This document shows, piece by piece, positions 35,724 to 44,145 of a stretch of 64,000 bases of DNA. The DNA is from Mycolicibacterium rutilum (GTDB lineage: Bacteria > Actinomycetota > Actinomycetes > Mycobacteriales > Mycobacteriaceae). Each line of letters opens with the position of its first letter. Within the stretch, counting starts at the first letter, position 1. The position numbers were made by a program, and so were the translations under genes. The DNA lies in NCBI RefSeq assembly GCF_900108565.1, contig NZ_LT629971.1, positions 2,666,001 to 2,730,000 of the forward strand, given 5' to 3'. Under the pieces are notes generated by a model. The model did not search any database, had not been told where the DNA came from, and was given only the letters and a program-made list of their open reading frames with translations.

Positions 35724-36086
35724 ATGGAACAGCGAGGATTCGGCGACCTCGAAGCGGTGGTCATGGATTGCGTGTGGGATTACGCCGAGCCTGTCACGGT
35801 GCGTGAGGTTTTCGACGAGATCTCTCAACGGCGCCAGATCGCTTACACCACCGTGATGTCGACGATGGACAACCTGTACCGCAAGCGCTGGTTGCAACGT
35901 CAGCGCGATGGGAAAGCGTACGTGTATCAGGCGTCCATGAGCCGCGAGGAGCGTTCCGCGCGTTTGATGAAGGCCGCGTTCGACGCCGGCGGGGATACCG
36001 ATGCGGTGCTGGCGTTCTTTGTTGAGCAGATGAACGCCGAGCAGTCCGCTCGTTTGAAGGCGGCTCTGCGCAAGGGGCGTCGGTGA
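35724..36086 (+). CDS. blaI: BlaI/MecI-type repressor
   Basis: 120 residues, the normal size for BlaI/MecI: N-terminal winged helix (GDLEAVVMDCVWDYAEPVTVREVFDEI, then YTTVMSTMDNLYRKRWLQRQRDGKAYVYQA) and a C-terminal dimerisation helix pair (DAVLAFFVEQMNAEQSARLKAAL). RBS GGGAGG before the ATG. It overlaps the downstream M56 peptidase gene, the classical BlaI-BlaR pairing in which a membrane protease relieves repression. In M. tuberculosis BlaI controls blaC and other genes; no beta-lactamase is in this window. I infer that it binds the double-TACGTA boxes. Confidence 0.88.
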   Translation: MEQRGFGDLEAVVMDCVWDYAEPVTVREVFDEISQRRQIAYTTVMSTMDNLYRKRWLQRQRDGKAYVYQASMSREERSARLMKAAFDAGGDTDAVLAFFVEQMNAEQSARLKAALRKGRR

Positions 36087-37006
36087 TGACCGCCGCGCTG
36101 TGGCTGCTCCTCTATGGCAGCGCGCTGGCCTGGTGGGCGCCACCGGTCCTGAGGCGGATGACCCGTCACGGCATCAGCCCCCATATGGGAGTGGCCGCCT
36201 GGCTGGCCACCGTCGCCGCGACGCTGACGGCGTGGCTCGTCGCGCTGATCATGGTCATCGGCGCAACGACGGACAGTATTCGTACGGGCGCGGTCGTGAC
36301 GCTGTGCCTGGAGCTGTTTGGCTTCTCCGAGCACACCCCCATGGCCGGACGAATCGGTTCTGTTGTTCTCATCGCGGTAGGAACCCTGACGTCAGGGTTC
36401 GTCGTAATGCGGATCGGTCGCTGCTTGTCGCGGCTGCGGGCGCGAAGTCACGAGCACGCGCGTGCCGCGCGGATCGTCGGCCGACCCACCGACCATCCCA
36501 ATGTGGTGGTCGTGGAGGCCGACCGGCCTGCTGCCTACTGCGTGGTCGGACGCCCGAACGCCATCATCGTCACCTCCGCGGCGATGAAGTCGTTGAATCG
36601 ATCACAGCTCAAAGCGGTTCTGGCGCATGAAAACGCGCACATCTCGGGGCGCCACCACCACATCCTCATGGCCCTCCGCGCTTTGGGGGGCACACTGCCG
36701 CGGCTTCCGCTTTTCGCGACGGCTCCTCATCGTGTGGGTGAACTGCTGGAGATGTGCGCTGACGACACCGCCGTGCGCCGCGTCGGCACGCATCCGCTGT
36801 TGGCTGGATTATCTGCTCTGGCCGGAGAACACCCGCCTGCGCGGGAAGGCCTCGCCGCGGCGGGAACAGCGGTCATCGCGCGAGCGCAGCGCCTGCTCAC
36901 CCCCACACGCCGGCACGTGCGATGGCGCCACCGCATCTGCCTGACAGCCGCGATCACCGCCATGCTCGCCACACCCGCTCTCATCCAGGTGCTCTGCCAC
37001 CACTAG
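36083..37006 (+). CDS. M56-family membrane peptidase (BlaR-like)
   Basis: About 306 residues; GTG at 36083 or ATG at 36086. N-terminal membrane helices (about 5-20, 38-60, 88-110), then the zinc protease motif VLAHENAHISGRHH (HExxH form HENAH) and a downstream EMCADD that supplies the third ligand, and a final membrane helix (about 285-303). It has no penicillin-binding sensor domain, unlike staphylococcal BlaR1, as is usual in actinobacteria. It is translationally coupled to blaI and probably triggers loss of BlaI repression; the signal is unknown. Confidence 0.88.
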   Translation: MMTAALWLLLYGSALAWWAPPVLRRMTRHGISPHMGVAAWLATVAATLTAWLVALIMVIGATTDSIRTGAVVTLCLELFGFSEHTPMAGRIGSVVLIAVGTLTSGFVVMRIGRCLSRLRARSHEHARAARIVGRPTDHPNVVVVEADRPAAYCVVGRPNAIIVTSAAMKSLNRSQLKAVLAHENAHISGRHHHILMALRALGGTLPRLPLFATAPHRVGELLEMCADDTAVRRVGTHPLLAGLSALAGEHPPAREGLAAAGTAVIARAQRLLTPTRRHVRWRHRICLTAAITAMLATPALIQVLCHH

Positions 37007-37109
37007 CGCCTCAACGCCGGCCGCACGTTGCGCAGGTGGAGCCAATGCGCGTAGGCCGCCAGCAAAGGAAACACCGCTTGGCGCGCGGGCCGATAGAGAG
37101 CAAATTATC

Positions 37110-37126
37110 TACGTAGTAAAACCGTA
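37110..37126. promoter_or_regulatory. Double-TACGTA box D upstream of lpqS
   Basis: TACGTA at 37110-37115 and ACCGTA at 37121-37126 (spacer GTAAA), 214 bases upstream of the lpqS-like start. One base departs from TACGTA in the second half. The remaining bases of 37007-37339 show no other feature. Confidence 0.5.
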
Positions 37127-37339
37127 GATGATCTGCGGTGCAAGCAGCGCTCCGATCTATTGCATCTCCTTCGCGGAACCTCCAAAAGGGCGTTTTCGCA
37201 AGGGCATCGGGCGAATTCGATCGTGCGACGGAACGGCCGGTTGGCTCGGCGCAACGGCGGTCGCGCTCTGATCACAACCCGGCATCGGCTCAGGGGCCGA
37301 GCCGGAATTCGCCGATCCGCTGCTACAGTCGGCAACATC

Positions 37340-37756
37340 GTGAAGTATTTCGACGCGAACTCTGGGCAACGCCGCCGCGCCATCGTCGCGGCGTTGATCG
37401 CGTTCTGGACCGTCATCGTCGGAGCCGAGTGGGCACTGCCCGGCGTGAATGCGGCACCTGCGCACGGACCGCACACCCTGGCCGCCAGTGCGGTCGGCGC
37501 GCCGATGTCTGTCGAGCTCGACCACCCCCACGTCTCCCAACCCGACGCCGAGTGCACGCCCGACACCCTGGCCGAAGCGATCCTGCCGCGGGGAACGGTT
37601 TCCCTGATCGCGCTCGCGCTGGGCCTCGTCGTGGCTGTACTTCCGCTGCTGTGGTGCCAGGCGGCGAAGGCGCCTATCCGCGGTCCACCACGGAACGCCC
37701 GCGCCCTGCGCACCGGCCGCGACGTGCTCGCCCACCTGTGTATCGCGCGCCGCTGA
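37340..37756 (+). CDS. lpqS: LpqS-like copper-associated membrane protein
   Basis: About 138 residues from a GTG at 37340. One hydrophobic N-terminal segment (about 13-34), a short extracytoplasmic part with MSVELDHPHVSQPDAECTPDTLAEAILPRG, a second hydrophobic helix (about 87-107), and the tail RGPPR...GRDVLAHLCIARR. This matches what I recall of mycobacterial LpqS (Rv0847), a copper-induced protein of the RicR regulon. The order lpqS-cysK2-MFS downstream agrees with Rv0847-Rv0849. Start and exact topology are less sure. Confidence 0.7.
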   Translation: MKYFDANSGQRRRAIVAALIAFWTVIVGAEWALPGVNAAPAHGPHTLAASAVGAPMSVELDHPHVSQPDAECTPDTLAEAILPRGTVSLIALALGLVVAVLPLLWCQAAKAPIRGPPRNARALRTGRDVLAHLCIARR

Positions 37757-37795
37757 TCGGCTAGCGTCAGGCCCCGTCGTCTTCGACGGTGGCCG

Positions 37796-38977
37796 GTGAC
37801 CGCTCCCTGCCGTCAGTCGCCGCGCTTCGTCGCGGCCTCACAGAAGCGACATTCATCGATGAATCCTGCCCTGCCAATCCGTCATGCACGCACTTCCCAC
37901 ACCCGATCGGCGCAGCCACAACGCGGCCGCAACGAGCGGCCGGCCACCATGGTCGGCCAGACCCCTGTCTTGAGAATCACCGCACCGTTCACGTCAGAAG
38001 AGCGGGGTTTTTGGGCCAAACTCGAAGGCTTCAACCCGGGAGGAATGAAAGACCGACCCGCGCTACACATGGTCGAACGCGCCCGCTCCCGCGGGGCACT
38101 TACCCCCGGCGCCCGCATCGTCGAATCCACTAGCGGGACACTAGGATTGGGTCTCGCACTAGCTGGAACGGTCTACGGGCACCCCGTCACCTTGGTCACC
38201 GACCCCGGGATGGAGCCGATCATTCAGAATATGCTCGCCGCGTTCGGCGCCGACATCGAATTGGTCACTGAACCGCACCCACAGGGAGGCTGGCAGCAGG
38301 CTCGCCGTGACCGCGTGCAGAAGATCTTGGCCACCGACCCGCGCGCCTGGCATCCCGATCAATACAGCAACCCCGATAACGTCGAGGCCTACCGCGGGCT
38401 CGCGTTGGAACTGAACGAACAACTCGGCGCCGTTGATGTCCTGGTGTGCTCGGTGGGCACCGGAGGCCACTCGGCCGGCGTCGCACGCGTCCTCCGAGAA
38501 TTTAACCCGCAGCTGCGGCTGATCGGCGTCGACACGGTGGGCTCGACGATCTTCGGCCAGCCCGCGGCTTCTCGGCTCATGCGAGGCCTGGGATCGAGCA
38601 TCTATCCCGGCAACGTCGACTACCAAGCGTTCAACGAAGTGCATTGGGTTGCCCCCGCGGAGTCGGTGTGGGCATGCCGCACCCTGGCGGCCACCCACTA
38701 CGCCAGTGGCGGCTGGAGCGTCGGTGCGGTCGCCCTGGTTGCAGGCTGGGTCGCACGCAATAGCCCTGCCGGAGCCACGGTCGCAGCGATCTTCCCGGAC
38801 GGTCCGCAACGCTACTTCGACACCATCTACAACGACGACTACTGCCGCGCCCACGGCCTGCTCGACGCAGCGCTCCCACGGCATCCCGCCACCATTGAGG
38901 ACCCGATGACCCAGACAGTCACGGCGTGGACGCGATGCACCACCGTTGTCGACCCCACCGAGGTGCAGCCACGATGA
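37796..38977 (+). CDS. cysK2: PLP-dependent cysteine synthase family protein, CysK2-like
   Basis: 393 residues from the GTG at 37796; the ATG at 37859 would give 372 residues, the length I recall for M. tuberculosis CysK2. Fold-type II PLP enzyme: the PLP lysine lies in [13 protein letters not shown], the phosphate-binding loop is [14 protein letters not shown], and [12 protein letters not shown] is the glycine loop. CysK2 is known as an O-phosphoserine-dependent S-sulfocysteine synthase, making a thiol-signalling or detoxification metabolite. It lies between lpqS and an MFS gene whose start overlaps its stop by 4 bases. Confidence 0.85.
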   Translation: MTAPCRQSPRFVAASQKRHSSMNPALPIRHARTSHTRSAQPQRGRNERPATMVGQTPVLRITAPFTSEERGFWAKLEGFNPGGMKDRPALHMVERARSRGALTPGARIVESTSGTLGLGLALAGTVYGHPVTLVTDPGMEPIIQNMLAAFGADIELVTEPHPQGGWQQARRDRVQKILATDPRAWHPDQYSNPDNVEAYRGLALELNEQLGAVDVLVCSVGTGGHSAGVARVLREFNPQLRLIGVDTVGSTIFGQPAASRLMRGLGSSIYPGNVDYQAFNEVHWVAPAESVWACRTLAATHYASGGWSVGAVALVAGWVARNSPAGATVAAIFPDGPQRYFDTIYNDDYCRAHGLLDAALPRHPATIEDPMTQTVTAWTRCTTVVDPTEVQPR

Positions 38978-40239
38978 CCCTGCTGTCAGCTTTCCGCAGC
39001 TTTGGTTGGCCGAGTCGGATGCTGATGATCAACCAGTTCGGCATCAACCTGGGCTTTTACATGCTCATGCCTTACCTGGCCGGCTACCTCGCCGGCCCGT
39101 TGGGGCTGGCCGCGTGGGCCATCGGCCTGGTGCTGGGTGTACGTAACTTCTCCCAGCAAGGCATGTTTCTCATCGGCGGCACTCTGGCAGACCGGCTGGG
39201 CTACAAACCGCTCATCGTCTGCGGATGTGTCCTCCGGACAGCAGGATTCGGCCTGCTCGTCTTCGCTGAATCGCTGCCGGCGGTTCTGATCGCCTCGGCA
39301 GCAACCGGCTTCGCCGGCGCCCTGTTCAATCCTGCGGTGCGCGCCTATCTGGCGGCCGATGCGGGCCCACGGCGCGTGGAAGCCTTCGCGGTGTTCAACG
39401 TGTTCTATCAGGCGGGCATTCTGGCCGGACCCCTTGTCGGGCTGGCCTTGATGTTCGTCGATTTCCGAATGACAGCTGCCGCCGCAGCGGTCGTGTTCGC
39501 AGCGCTGACCGTGGCCCAACTCTTAGCATTGCCCCACCGCGCCGCGGGGACACCTGATGAGAAGACATCGGTGCTGCAGGACTGGCGAACAGTAGCGGCC
39601 AACCGTTCCTTTCTGCTCTTCGCGGCGGCCATGATCGGGTCGTATGTTTTGTCATTCCAGGTCTATCTGGCATTGCCGCTTCAGGCGCGAGACCTGTTTC
39701 CGCGCAACGATTCCGTTGTCACCGCCATGATCTTCGTGGTCTCGGGTCTGGTTGCCGTCCTCGGCCAGATGCGGATCACACGATGGTTCGCCCACCGCTG
39801 GGGCGCCGGCCGCTCCCTGGTGATCGGCATGCTGATCCTCGCGGCGTCGTTTTTGCCGCTGATCGTGCTGCCCGATGACACCAGGGCAGGCAGAGTCGCC
39901 GCCGCGACCGCGCTACTCGTCGCCACGGCGGTGCTGGCGGTCGGGTCGGCGGCCGTCTTCCCGTTCGAGATGGACACCGTCGTCTCGTTGGCCAACAACC
40001 GTCTCATCGGAACGCACTACGGCTTCTACAACACCATCGTCGGAGTCGGCATTCTTGTCGGCAATCTGGCCACCGGCTCGCTGATGCAGGCCGCCCGAGA
40101 TCTCGGGCAACCCTGGCTGCTGTGGGTCCTGCTGTCGGCAATCGGGCTGGCCTCCGCAGCCGCCTTGTTCCGGCTGGACCGACGCGGCCGACTTCAACCC
40201 GAACAGCTGACATCCTCTGGCGCGCAAACCCCCCGCTGA
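38974..40239 (+). CDS. MFS transporter (Rv0849-like)
   Basis: 421 residues from the ATG at 38974, which overlaps the cysK2 stop. Twelve hydrophobic segments and MFS motif-A-type loops ([15 protein letters not shown] after helix 2) define a major facilitator exporter. The place in the block, after lpqS and cysK2, corresponds to Rv0849, annotated as an integral membrane transporter. The substrate is unknown; export of a sulfur compound or drug is possible. Confidence 0.88.
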   Translation: MTLLSAFRSFGWPSRMLMINQFGINLGFYMLMPYLAGYLAGPLGLAAWAIGLVLGVRNFSQQGMFLIGGTLADRLGYKPLIVCGCVLRTAGFGLLVFAESLPAVLIASAATGFAGALFNPAVRAYLAADAGPRRVEAFAVFNVFYQAGILAGPLVGLALMFVDFRMTAAAAAVVFAALTVAQLLALPHRAAGTPDEKTSVLQDWRTVAANRSFLLFAAAMIGSYVLSFQVYLALPLQARDLFPRNDSVVTAMIFVVSGLVAVLGQMRITRWFAHRWGAGRSLVIGMLILAASFLPLIVLPDDTRAGRVAAATALLVATAVLAVGSAAVFPFEMDTVVSLANNRLIGTHYGFYNTIVGVGILVGNLATGSLMQAARDLGQPWLLWVLLSAIGLASAAALFRLDRRGRLQPEQLTSSGAQTPR

Positions 40240-40271
40240 ACACCCGAAGACGCGAACATGTCCGACACCCG

Positions 40272-40310
40272 ATATCGCCATCTACGTAGTAACTACGTAG
40301 ATGGCGATAT
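40272..40310. promoter_or_regulatory. 39-bp perfect palindrome containing double-TACGTA box E
   Basis: Positions 40272-40290 pair exactly with 40292-40310 about a single central base. Inside lie TACGTA at 40283-40288 and TACGTA at 40294-40299 (spacer GTAAC). It sits 30 bases after the MFS stop and 40 bases before the atypical response regulator, so it may act both as an operator and as a transcript-end hairpin. Confidence 0.75.
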
Positions 40311-40349
40311 GCTGGTTCCAGCATCCGCGCAGACGCCGTCACGCCCTGA

Positions 40350-41096
40350 ATGGCCCACGCTGGCAAGGAGACTGCCACGACCATCGAGCCGCACCCCGCT
40401 TCGGGCAGCGTTGCCTCTCCGGCGATAGCCGCTGGGCGCATTCGCGTTCTGCTGGTTGAACCTCGGCGCATCTACGCCGACATGTTGGCCCGCACCCTGC
40501 GCGCCGAAGAGTTCGCCGTCGACGTCGCACGCTCAGATGCTGCAGCGCTCACCGCGGTGCGCGGCGATGACCCCGACGTGGTGGTGGTGTGCCTGGGATC
40601 ATCCGCGCACGGCGCCGTCGTCCTTGACCGTGTTCGCCAGGCCGCCCAGTGCGGCGTCGTCGCGCTCGCCGACACAGAGATGGCGCCACTGATATCGCGC
40701 GTCGGAGTGGCTCCCATCGGCTCCCGCGACAGACTCAGCACGCGAATACGGCAGACACTCAGGCATTCTCACCAGCGCAGCGAGGAAGGCGGCGCGCAGC
40801 GACGCCACGTCGACGATCTGGTGATCGACGTGGCGGTCCGGCGGGTCTATCAGCGCGGCAACGTCATATCGCTGACTCGAACGGAGTTCGCGATCCTTCG
40901 GGTTTTGTCCGATGATCCAGGGGAGCCCGTGACGTGCCGACGACTTCAGGAAGTCCTCTGGGGGGCAGCGCAGCCCGGCGGGCGGTCAGCACTGGGCGTG
41001 CACATCGGCAATCTTCGTCGCAAGCTCGGTGACGCCCCGTCTTGTCCGCGCTATGTCCGGACGGTCCGCGGCGTCGGCTACTGTCTGGCCGGCTGA
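40350..41096 (+). CDS. Atypical response regulator without phospho-acceptor
   Basis: 248 residues. Receiver-like domain (about 30-140) in which the acidic pair is replaced (VEPRR) and the phosphorylation site reads VVVVCLGSS, with no Asp; the switch Thr and Lys are also unclear. The C-terminal winged helix is intact (LTRTEFAILRVLSDDPGEPV, HIGNLRRKLG, VRTVRGVGYCLAG). It therefore probably binds DNA without kinase input, perhaps responding to a ligand or to its own level. No kinase gene is adjacent. Box E precedes it, so it may be part of the BlaI-type regulon. Confidence 0.82.
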   Translation: MAHAGKETATTIEPHPASGSVASPAIAAGRIRVLLVEPRRIYADMLARTLRAEEFAVDVARSDAAALTAVRGDDPDVVVVCLGSSAHGAVVLDRVRQAAQCGVVALADTEMAPLISRVGVAPIGSRDRLSTRIRQTLRHSHQRSEEGGAQRRHVDDLVIDVAVRRVYQRGNVISLTRTEFAILRVLSDDPGEPVTCRRLQEVLWGAAQPGGRSALGVHIGNLRRKLGDAPSCPRYVRTVRGVGYCLAG

Positions 41097-41158
41097 ACCG
41101 TTACCCGGTGCGGACCAGGCTTTTGGTGGGAGGAAGCTGTTGGCGGAAGCGTTCGGGG

Positions 41159-41905
41159 TCAGGTCTCGATAATCCGTATGACGTAGGGTGTCATCCCGGC
41201 GGTACGCACCGGTGAAATCTTGATGGGAACGCCGGTTTGTTGCGCTTCGATCATTTTTCCGCCGCCGAGGTAGATCGCTTCGTGTTGGCTTCCGCCGGGC
41301 CCCCAGAACAGGAGGTCACCGCGTTTAGCTTGCGCGGGGGGTACCTTGCGGCCAGCGTTGTACTGGTCGCCGGACCATCGCGGCAACAGTACTCCGACGC
41401 CGGCGAAGGCGAATCGTGTCAGTCCTGAGCAGTCGAAACCGACGGTGCCTGCGCCTTGGTCGACACCGCGACTAGGGCCGGTGAGGCTGCCCCCTCCCCA
41501 GGAGTAGGGAACGCCGATCTGTGTTCCTGCCCTGCGGATAACGTATTCGATCGCCTGGGCACCGTAGAGACGGTTGCCGCGGACGCTCGTTTGGGGGCTT
41601 GCCGCGGGACTGACGAGTCCGAGACTGCTCAGGAAGCTACGTCCCAAGTCCATCGCAGTCTGGGTGGCAACGGCCGTCGCCTGCAGGGACGCGTTGGCGA
41701 TGGCAACCGGATCGCCGGGCGCTCCCGCACTCGGGATCTTGGGCAGGAGTGGATCCCACGGACCGCCTGTCGGCTCGGCGGAGGCTGCTGGCGTGCACGC
41801 CAAAAGTACCGTCGCGACGACGGCAACGATCACCCCAGTCAGGCGAAAGCCGACCGCAGATACGCGGCCTTCCTCCGGGCGGACGCATCGGGCCATCGGT
41901 TCCAT
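41159..41905 (-). CDS. NlpC/P60 peptidoglycan hydrolase, RipB-like
   Basis: 248 residues, the length class of RipB (241). A signal segment (about 19-43) is followed directly by the NlpC/P60 domain without a coiled coil: GVPYSWGGGSLTGPSRGVDQ, Cys159 in FDCSGL, His208 in QHEAIYLG and Glu220 in MIEAQQ. It shares extended identity with the C-terminal third of the RipA-like protein at 33983-35386, as RipA and RipB do in M. tuberculosis, where they are adjacent; here they are 6 kb apart. Box F precedes it. Confidence 0.92.
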   Translation of the reverse strand: MEPMARCVRPEEGRVSAVGFRLTGVIVAVVATVLLACTPAASAEPTGGPWDPLLPKIPSAGAPGDPVAIANASLQATAVATQTAMDLGRSFLSSLGLVSPAASPQTSVRGNRLYGAQAIEYVIRRAGTQIGVPYSWGGGSLTGPSRGVDQGAGTVGFDCSGLTRFAFAGVGVLLPRWSGDQYNAGRKVPPAQAKRGDLLFWGPGGSQHEAIYLGGGKMIEAQQTGVPIKISPVRTAGMTPYVIRIIET

Positions 41906-41996
41906 ATGGCGTTCTTTCTTTCGGCTGTCGGAGCGCCGGTGATTGGTTTCGCCAAGAAAGGCGAAGCCGAGCGTTCCGTACTGTGCAGCAACGATG

Positions 41997-42013
41997 TACG
42001 TAGCGAATACGTA
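41997..42013. promoter_or_regulatory. Double-TACGTA box F upstream of the RipB-like gene
   Basis: TACGTA at 41997-42002 and TACGTA at 42008-42013, spacer GCGAA, 92 bases upstream of the start at 41905. A perfect match to both halves. Confidence 0.65.
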
Positions 42014-42391
42014 GATCAGCCTAACTCACATATGCCTCATCAGTAACACCAGCAACAGAATTACAGTGCTGGAATTTCGGCGGCTGGAATTGCTAATGGT
42101 GTTTTGCGAATGGGTGTTTGACAGTGTCGGTCGTCGATGGCGGGACTACGAAATAGCAGGTGGTCCGGACATGTGAAAACGCCTTTACCTGAGGACGGCA
42201 AACCAAAGGTGTCGTAGCGGAAAGGGCTGCGCCACCTGCGCTGCGTGGGCCCCGCGGCGCGCGATGCTTGGGTGACGCTCGGCAGTTCGCAACCCGGTTC
42301 GGTGATGCGAAACGTCCTGCTGACACGCATAACTGGTGCCACGAGGTGACTGGGAGGCGGCGGTTGTGAGTCTCCGCTTCTGCTCTGAGTT
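42014..42391. other. Intergenic stretch without a supported gene
   Basis: Between box F and the L,D-transpeptidase stop I see only Arg/Pro/Ser-rich shadow frames on the minus strand, with no RBS or family features. No dyad of note. Confidence 0.45.
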
Positions 42392-43615
42392 TCAGAGGTT
42401 GGCGTTGCCGGCTTTCCACTGATCCCAAGGGATGTTCCAGTCACCTAAACCGTCTGTCCCCGACAGCGTGGGGCCGGTGGTGTTGATGACCTCAACGATG
42501 TCGCCGCGTCGGGTGTTGTCGTAGAACCAACGGGCGTTGGCCGGATTGACGTTAAGGCATCCGTGGCTGACATTGGCGATGCCTTGGCTGCCCACCGACC
42601 ACGGTGCAGAGTGCACGTAGATCCCGCTGTAGGACATCTGGGTCGCCCACTCCACCTCGGTGCGGTATCCGTCAGGAGAGTTGACCGGAACTCCGTAGGT
42701 GGACGAATCCATTACCAGAAACGAGTAGCGATCTCCGATGATGTAGGCGCCGTTATCGGTCGGGGTCTTGGCTTTGCCCATGGAGATGGGCATGGTCTTG
42801 ACGATCTGACCATTGCGCCGCACAGTCATCGTTTTGGTGGCGTCATCGGCGGTGGCGATGACCTCGTCACCGATGGTGAACCGGGTAGTGACGTCATCCT
42901 GACCGAACAGCCCGTCACCGAAGTTGACGCCGTAGGCGTTGACCGCCACCTCTACTTTTGTTCCCGGTTTCCAGTATTCGGCTGGGCGCCAACGTACTTC
43001 GCGATTGTTGAGCCAGTAGAAGGCTCCCTCGACCGGGGGGGTGGTGGTCACGTTGATCGCTTGCTGCGCCGCAATCCGGTCGGTGATGTTTTCATCGAAG
43101 CGGATCGCGATGGGTTGGCCCACGCCAACCGTTTCCCCGTCGTTGGGCAGGACGTAGGGCATCGTTAAGTTGTCGGGCGAGTGGGTTTCGAAGGTCGCTG
43201 TCGTAGTGGTCGCGCCGCCCAGTCCAAGGGCCTGGGCATGCAGGGTGTACTGCTTGTTGTAGCCCAGCGGTTCGGCAGACGACCAGGACACGCCATCGGG
43301 GCTGAGCTGTCCGTCGACGAGTTCGCCGGCTTCGTTGGTCAACGAGACTTGGCCGAGAACGCCGTCACCGGCGGACACGGTAACGGGGGAGTCCACCGCG
43401 ACACCGATCGCTCCGTCGGTCACCGACGCCTGCAGTTTGGGGACTAGCAGGTCGGCGAACGGGGTGCCTTTATCAGTGATGACCTCGGGCTGGGGCGCGG
43501 CGGCCGGCGACGAGCTGCAAGCGGCCGCGATCAGCAGCACCGCCATCGCCAGGACGGCCGTCCGCAGCCACTGCGCCGTGGCTCGAAACATGGGTAGGCG
43601 GCCTGTCTGCGGCAT
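42392..43615 (-). CDS. L,D-transpeptidase, LdtB/LdtMt2-like lipoprotein
   Basis: About 407 residues from the ATG at 43615 (GGAG upstream); an ATG at 43591 is an alternative, and the frame opens at 43717. Lipobox AAAC (Cys at about 33), two Ig-like domains, then the YkuD catalytic domain with [14 protein letters not shown] and SHGCLNV, whose His and Cys are catalytic, and a C-terminal tail rich in Trp and Asn ([14 protein letters not shown]). It makes 3-3 cross-links in mycobacterial peptidoglycan and is tolerant to most beta-lactams. Together with three NlpC/P60 hydrolases and BlaI it marks this region as envelope-related. Confidence 0.93.
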   Translation of the reverse strand: MPQTGRLPMFRATAQWLRTAVLAMAVLLIAAACSSSPAAAPQPEVITDKGTPFADLLVPKLQASVTDGAIGVAVDSPVTVSAGDGVLGQVSLTNEAGELVDGQLSPDGVSWSSAEPLGYNKQYTLHAQALGLGGATTTTATFETHSPDNLTMPYVLPNDGETVGVGQPIAIRFDENITDRIAAQQAINVTTTPPVEGAFYWLNNREVRWRPAEYWKPGTKVEVAVNAYGVNFGDGLFGQDDVTTRFTIGDEVIATADDATKTMTVRRNGQIVKTMPISMGKAKTPTDNGAYIIGDRYSFLVMDSSTYGVPVNSPDGYRTEVEWATQMSYSGIYVHSAPWSVGSQGIANVSHGCLNVNPANARWFYDNTRRGDIVEVINTTGPTLSGTDGLGDWNIPWDQWKAGNANL

Positions 43616-43839
43616 GTATGAGATTCTCCGAATCGGTTTGTTGTGACCGGCTAACGGGCTGAGCACCGCGGTGTGCGCGCCGCACCGGCCGGACGCGGGC
43701 GACGGTGGACCGTTCACGACGTGAAGTCTTCTCGTCAGTCGTTTGGCTTTCCTAGTCCTTCTATGAAGATTCGATAAAGCCCGACTGGGTGAGCTTCACC
43801 GGCTTGGTCGATGGCACGTCTTCGCGCTCGTGGGGCGCC

Positions 43840-44110
43840 AGGGCGCGCAGTCGTCCCAAGCAGTAAGCGTCCGATCGTAGCGACGGAGCGGTCTTTTGGT
43901 TCGCCGTGAACACTGCGCGGGCTCTTCGGTCAGCCGTGCCTACGTCTGGATGCTGGCTACAGGCAGGCCCCAGCCGATGAGAGCGAGGAGATTGGGGACC
44001 ATGAGCGCTAGGGGTGAGGCAAGCCACCAGCCGCGCGGAGAAGATGGGTTTGCGCACCCACCCAAACAGGCGCGCGGTGACCAGTGCAGCGCGTTCCGGG
44101 GAGGCAGCAC
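43840..44110 (-). pseudogene. Broken ICMT-like methyltransferase gene
   Basis: On the minus strand PERAALVTARLFGWVRKPIFSA matches AERTTLVTTGAFRVVRNPIFAA of the intact gene at 49652-50275. The match then moves to another frame (LALMVPNLLALIGWGLPVASIQ) and hits a TAG, after which RLTEEP again matches RLAEEP. At least one frameshift and one nonsense codon are present, and the 5' half is missing. The gap 43616-44145 otherwise contains only the AraC gene promoter. Confidence 0.65.
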
Positions 44111-44128
44111 CAGCCAACGATCGATGCC

Positions 44129-44144
44129 AAACGCTATCATCGCT
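44129..44144 (+). promoter_or_regulatory. Shared 16-mer AAACGCTATCATCGCT before the AraC gene
   Basis: The identical 16-mer stands at 51071-51086 in front of the ArsR gene. TATCAT inside it could be a -10 element; the GTG start at 44146 follows at 6 bases, as expected for a leaderless mRNA. It could also be an operator half shared by relics of one locus. Confidence 0.5.
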
Positions 44145-44145
44145 T

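Noticed and set aside
39135..39145. A seventh TACGTA box inside the MFS gene
   Set aside because: A single TACGTA without a second half at 11 bp and within a coding region; taken as chance.
43700..43790. OmpR-type direct repeat before the L,D-transpeptidase
   Set aside because: Only one AATCTTCAT copy is present; the second repeat 11 bases away is missing.
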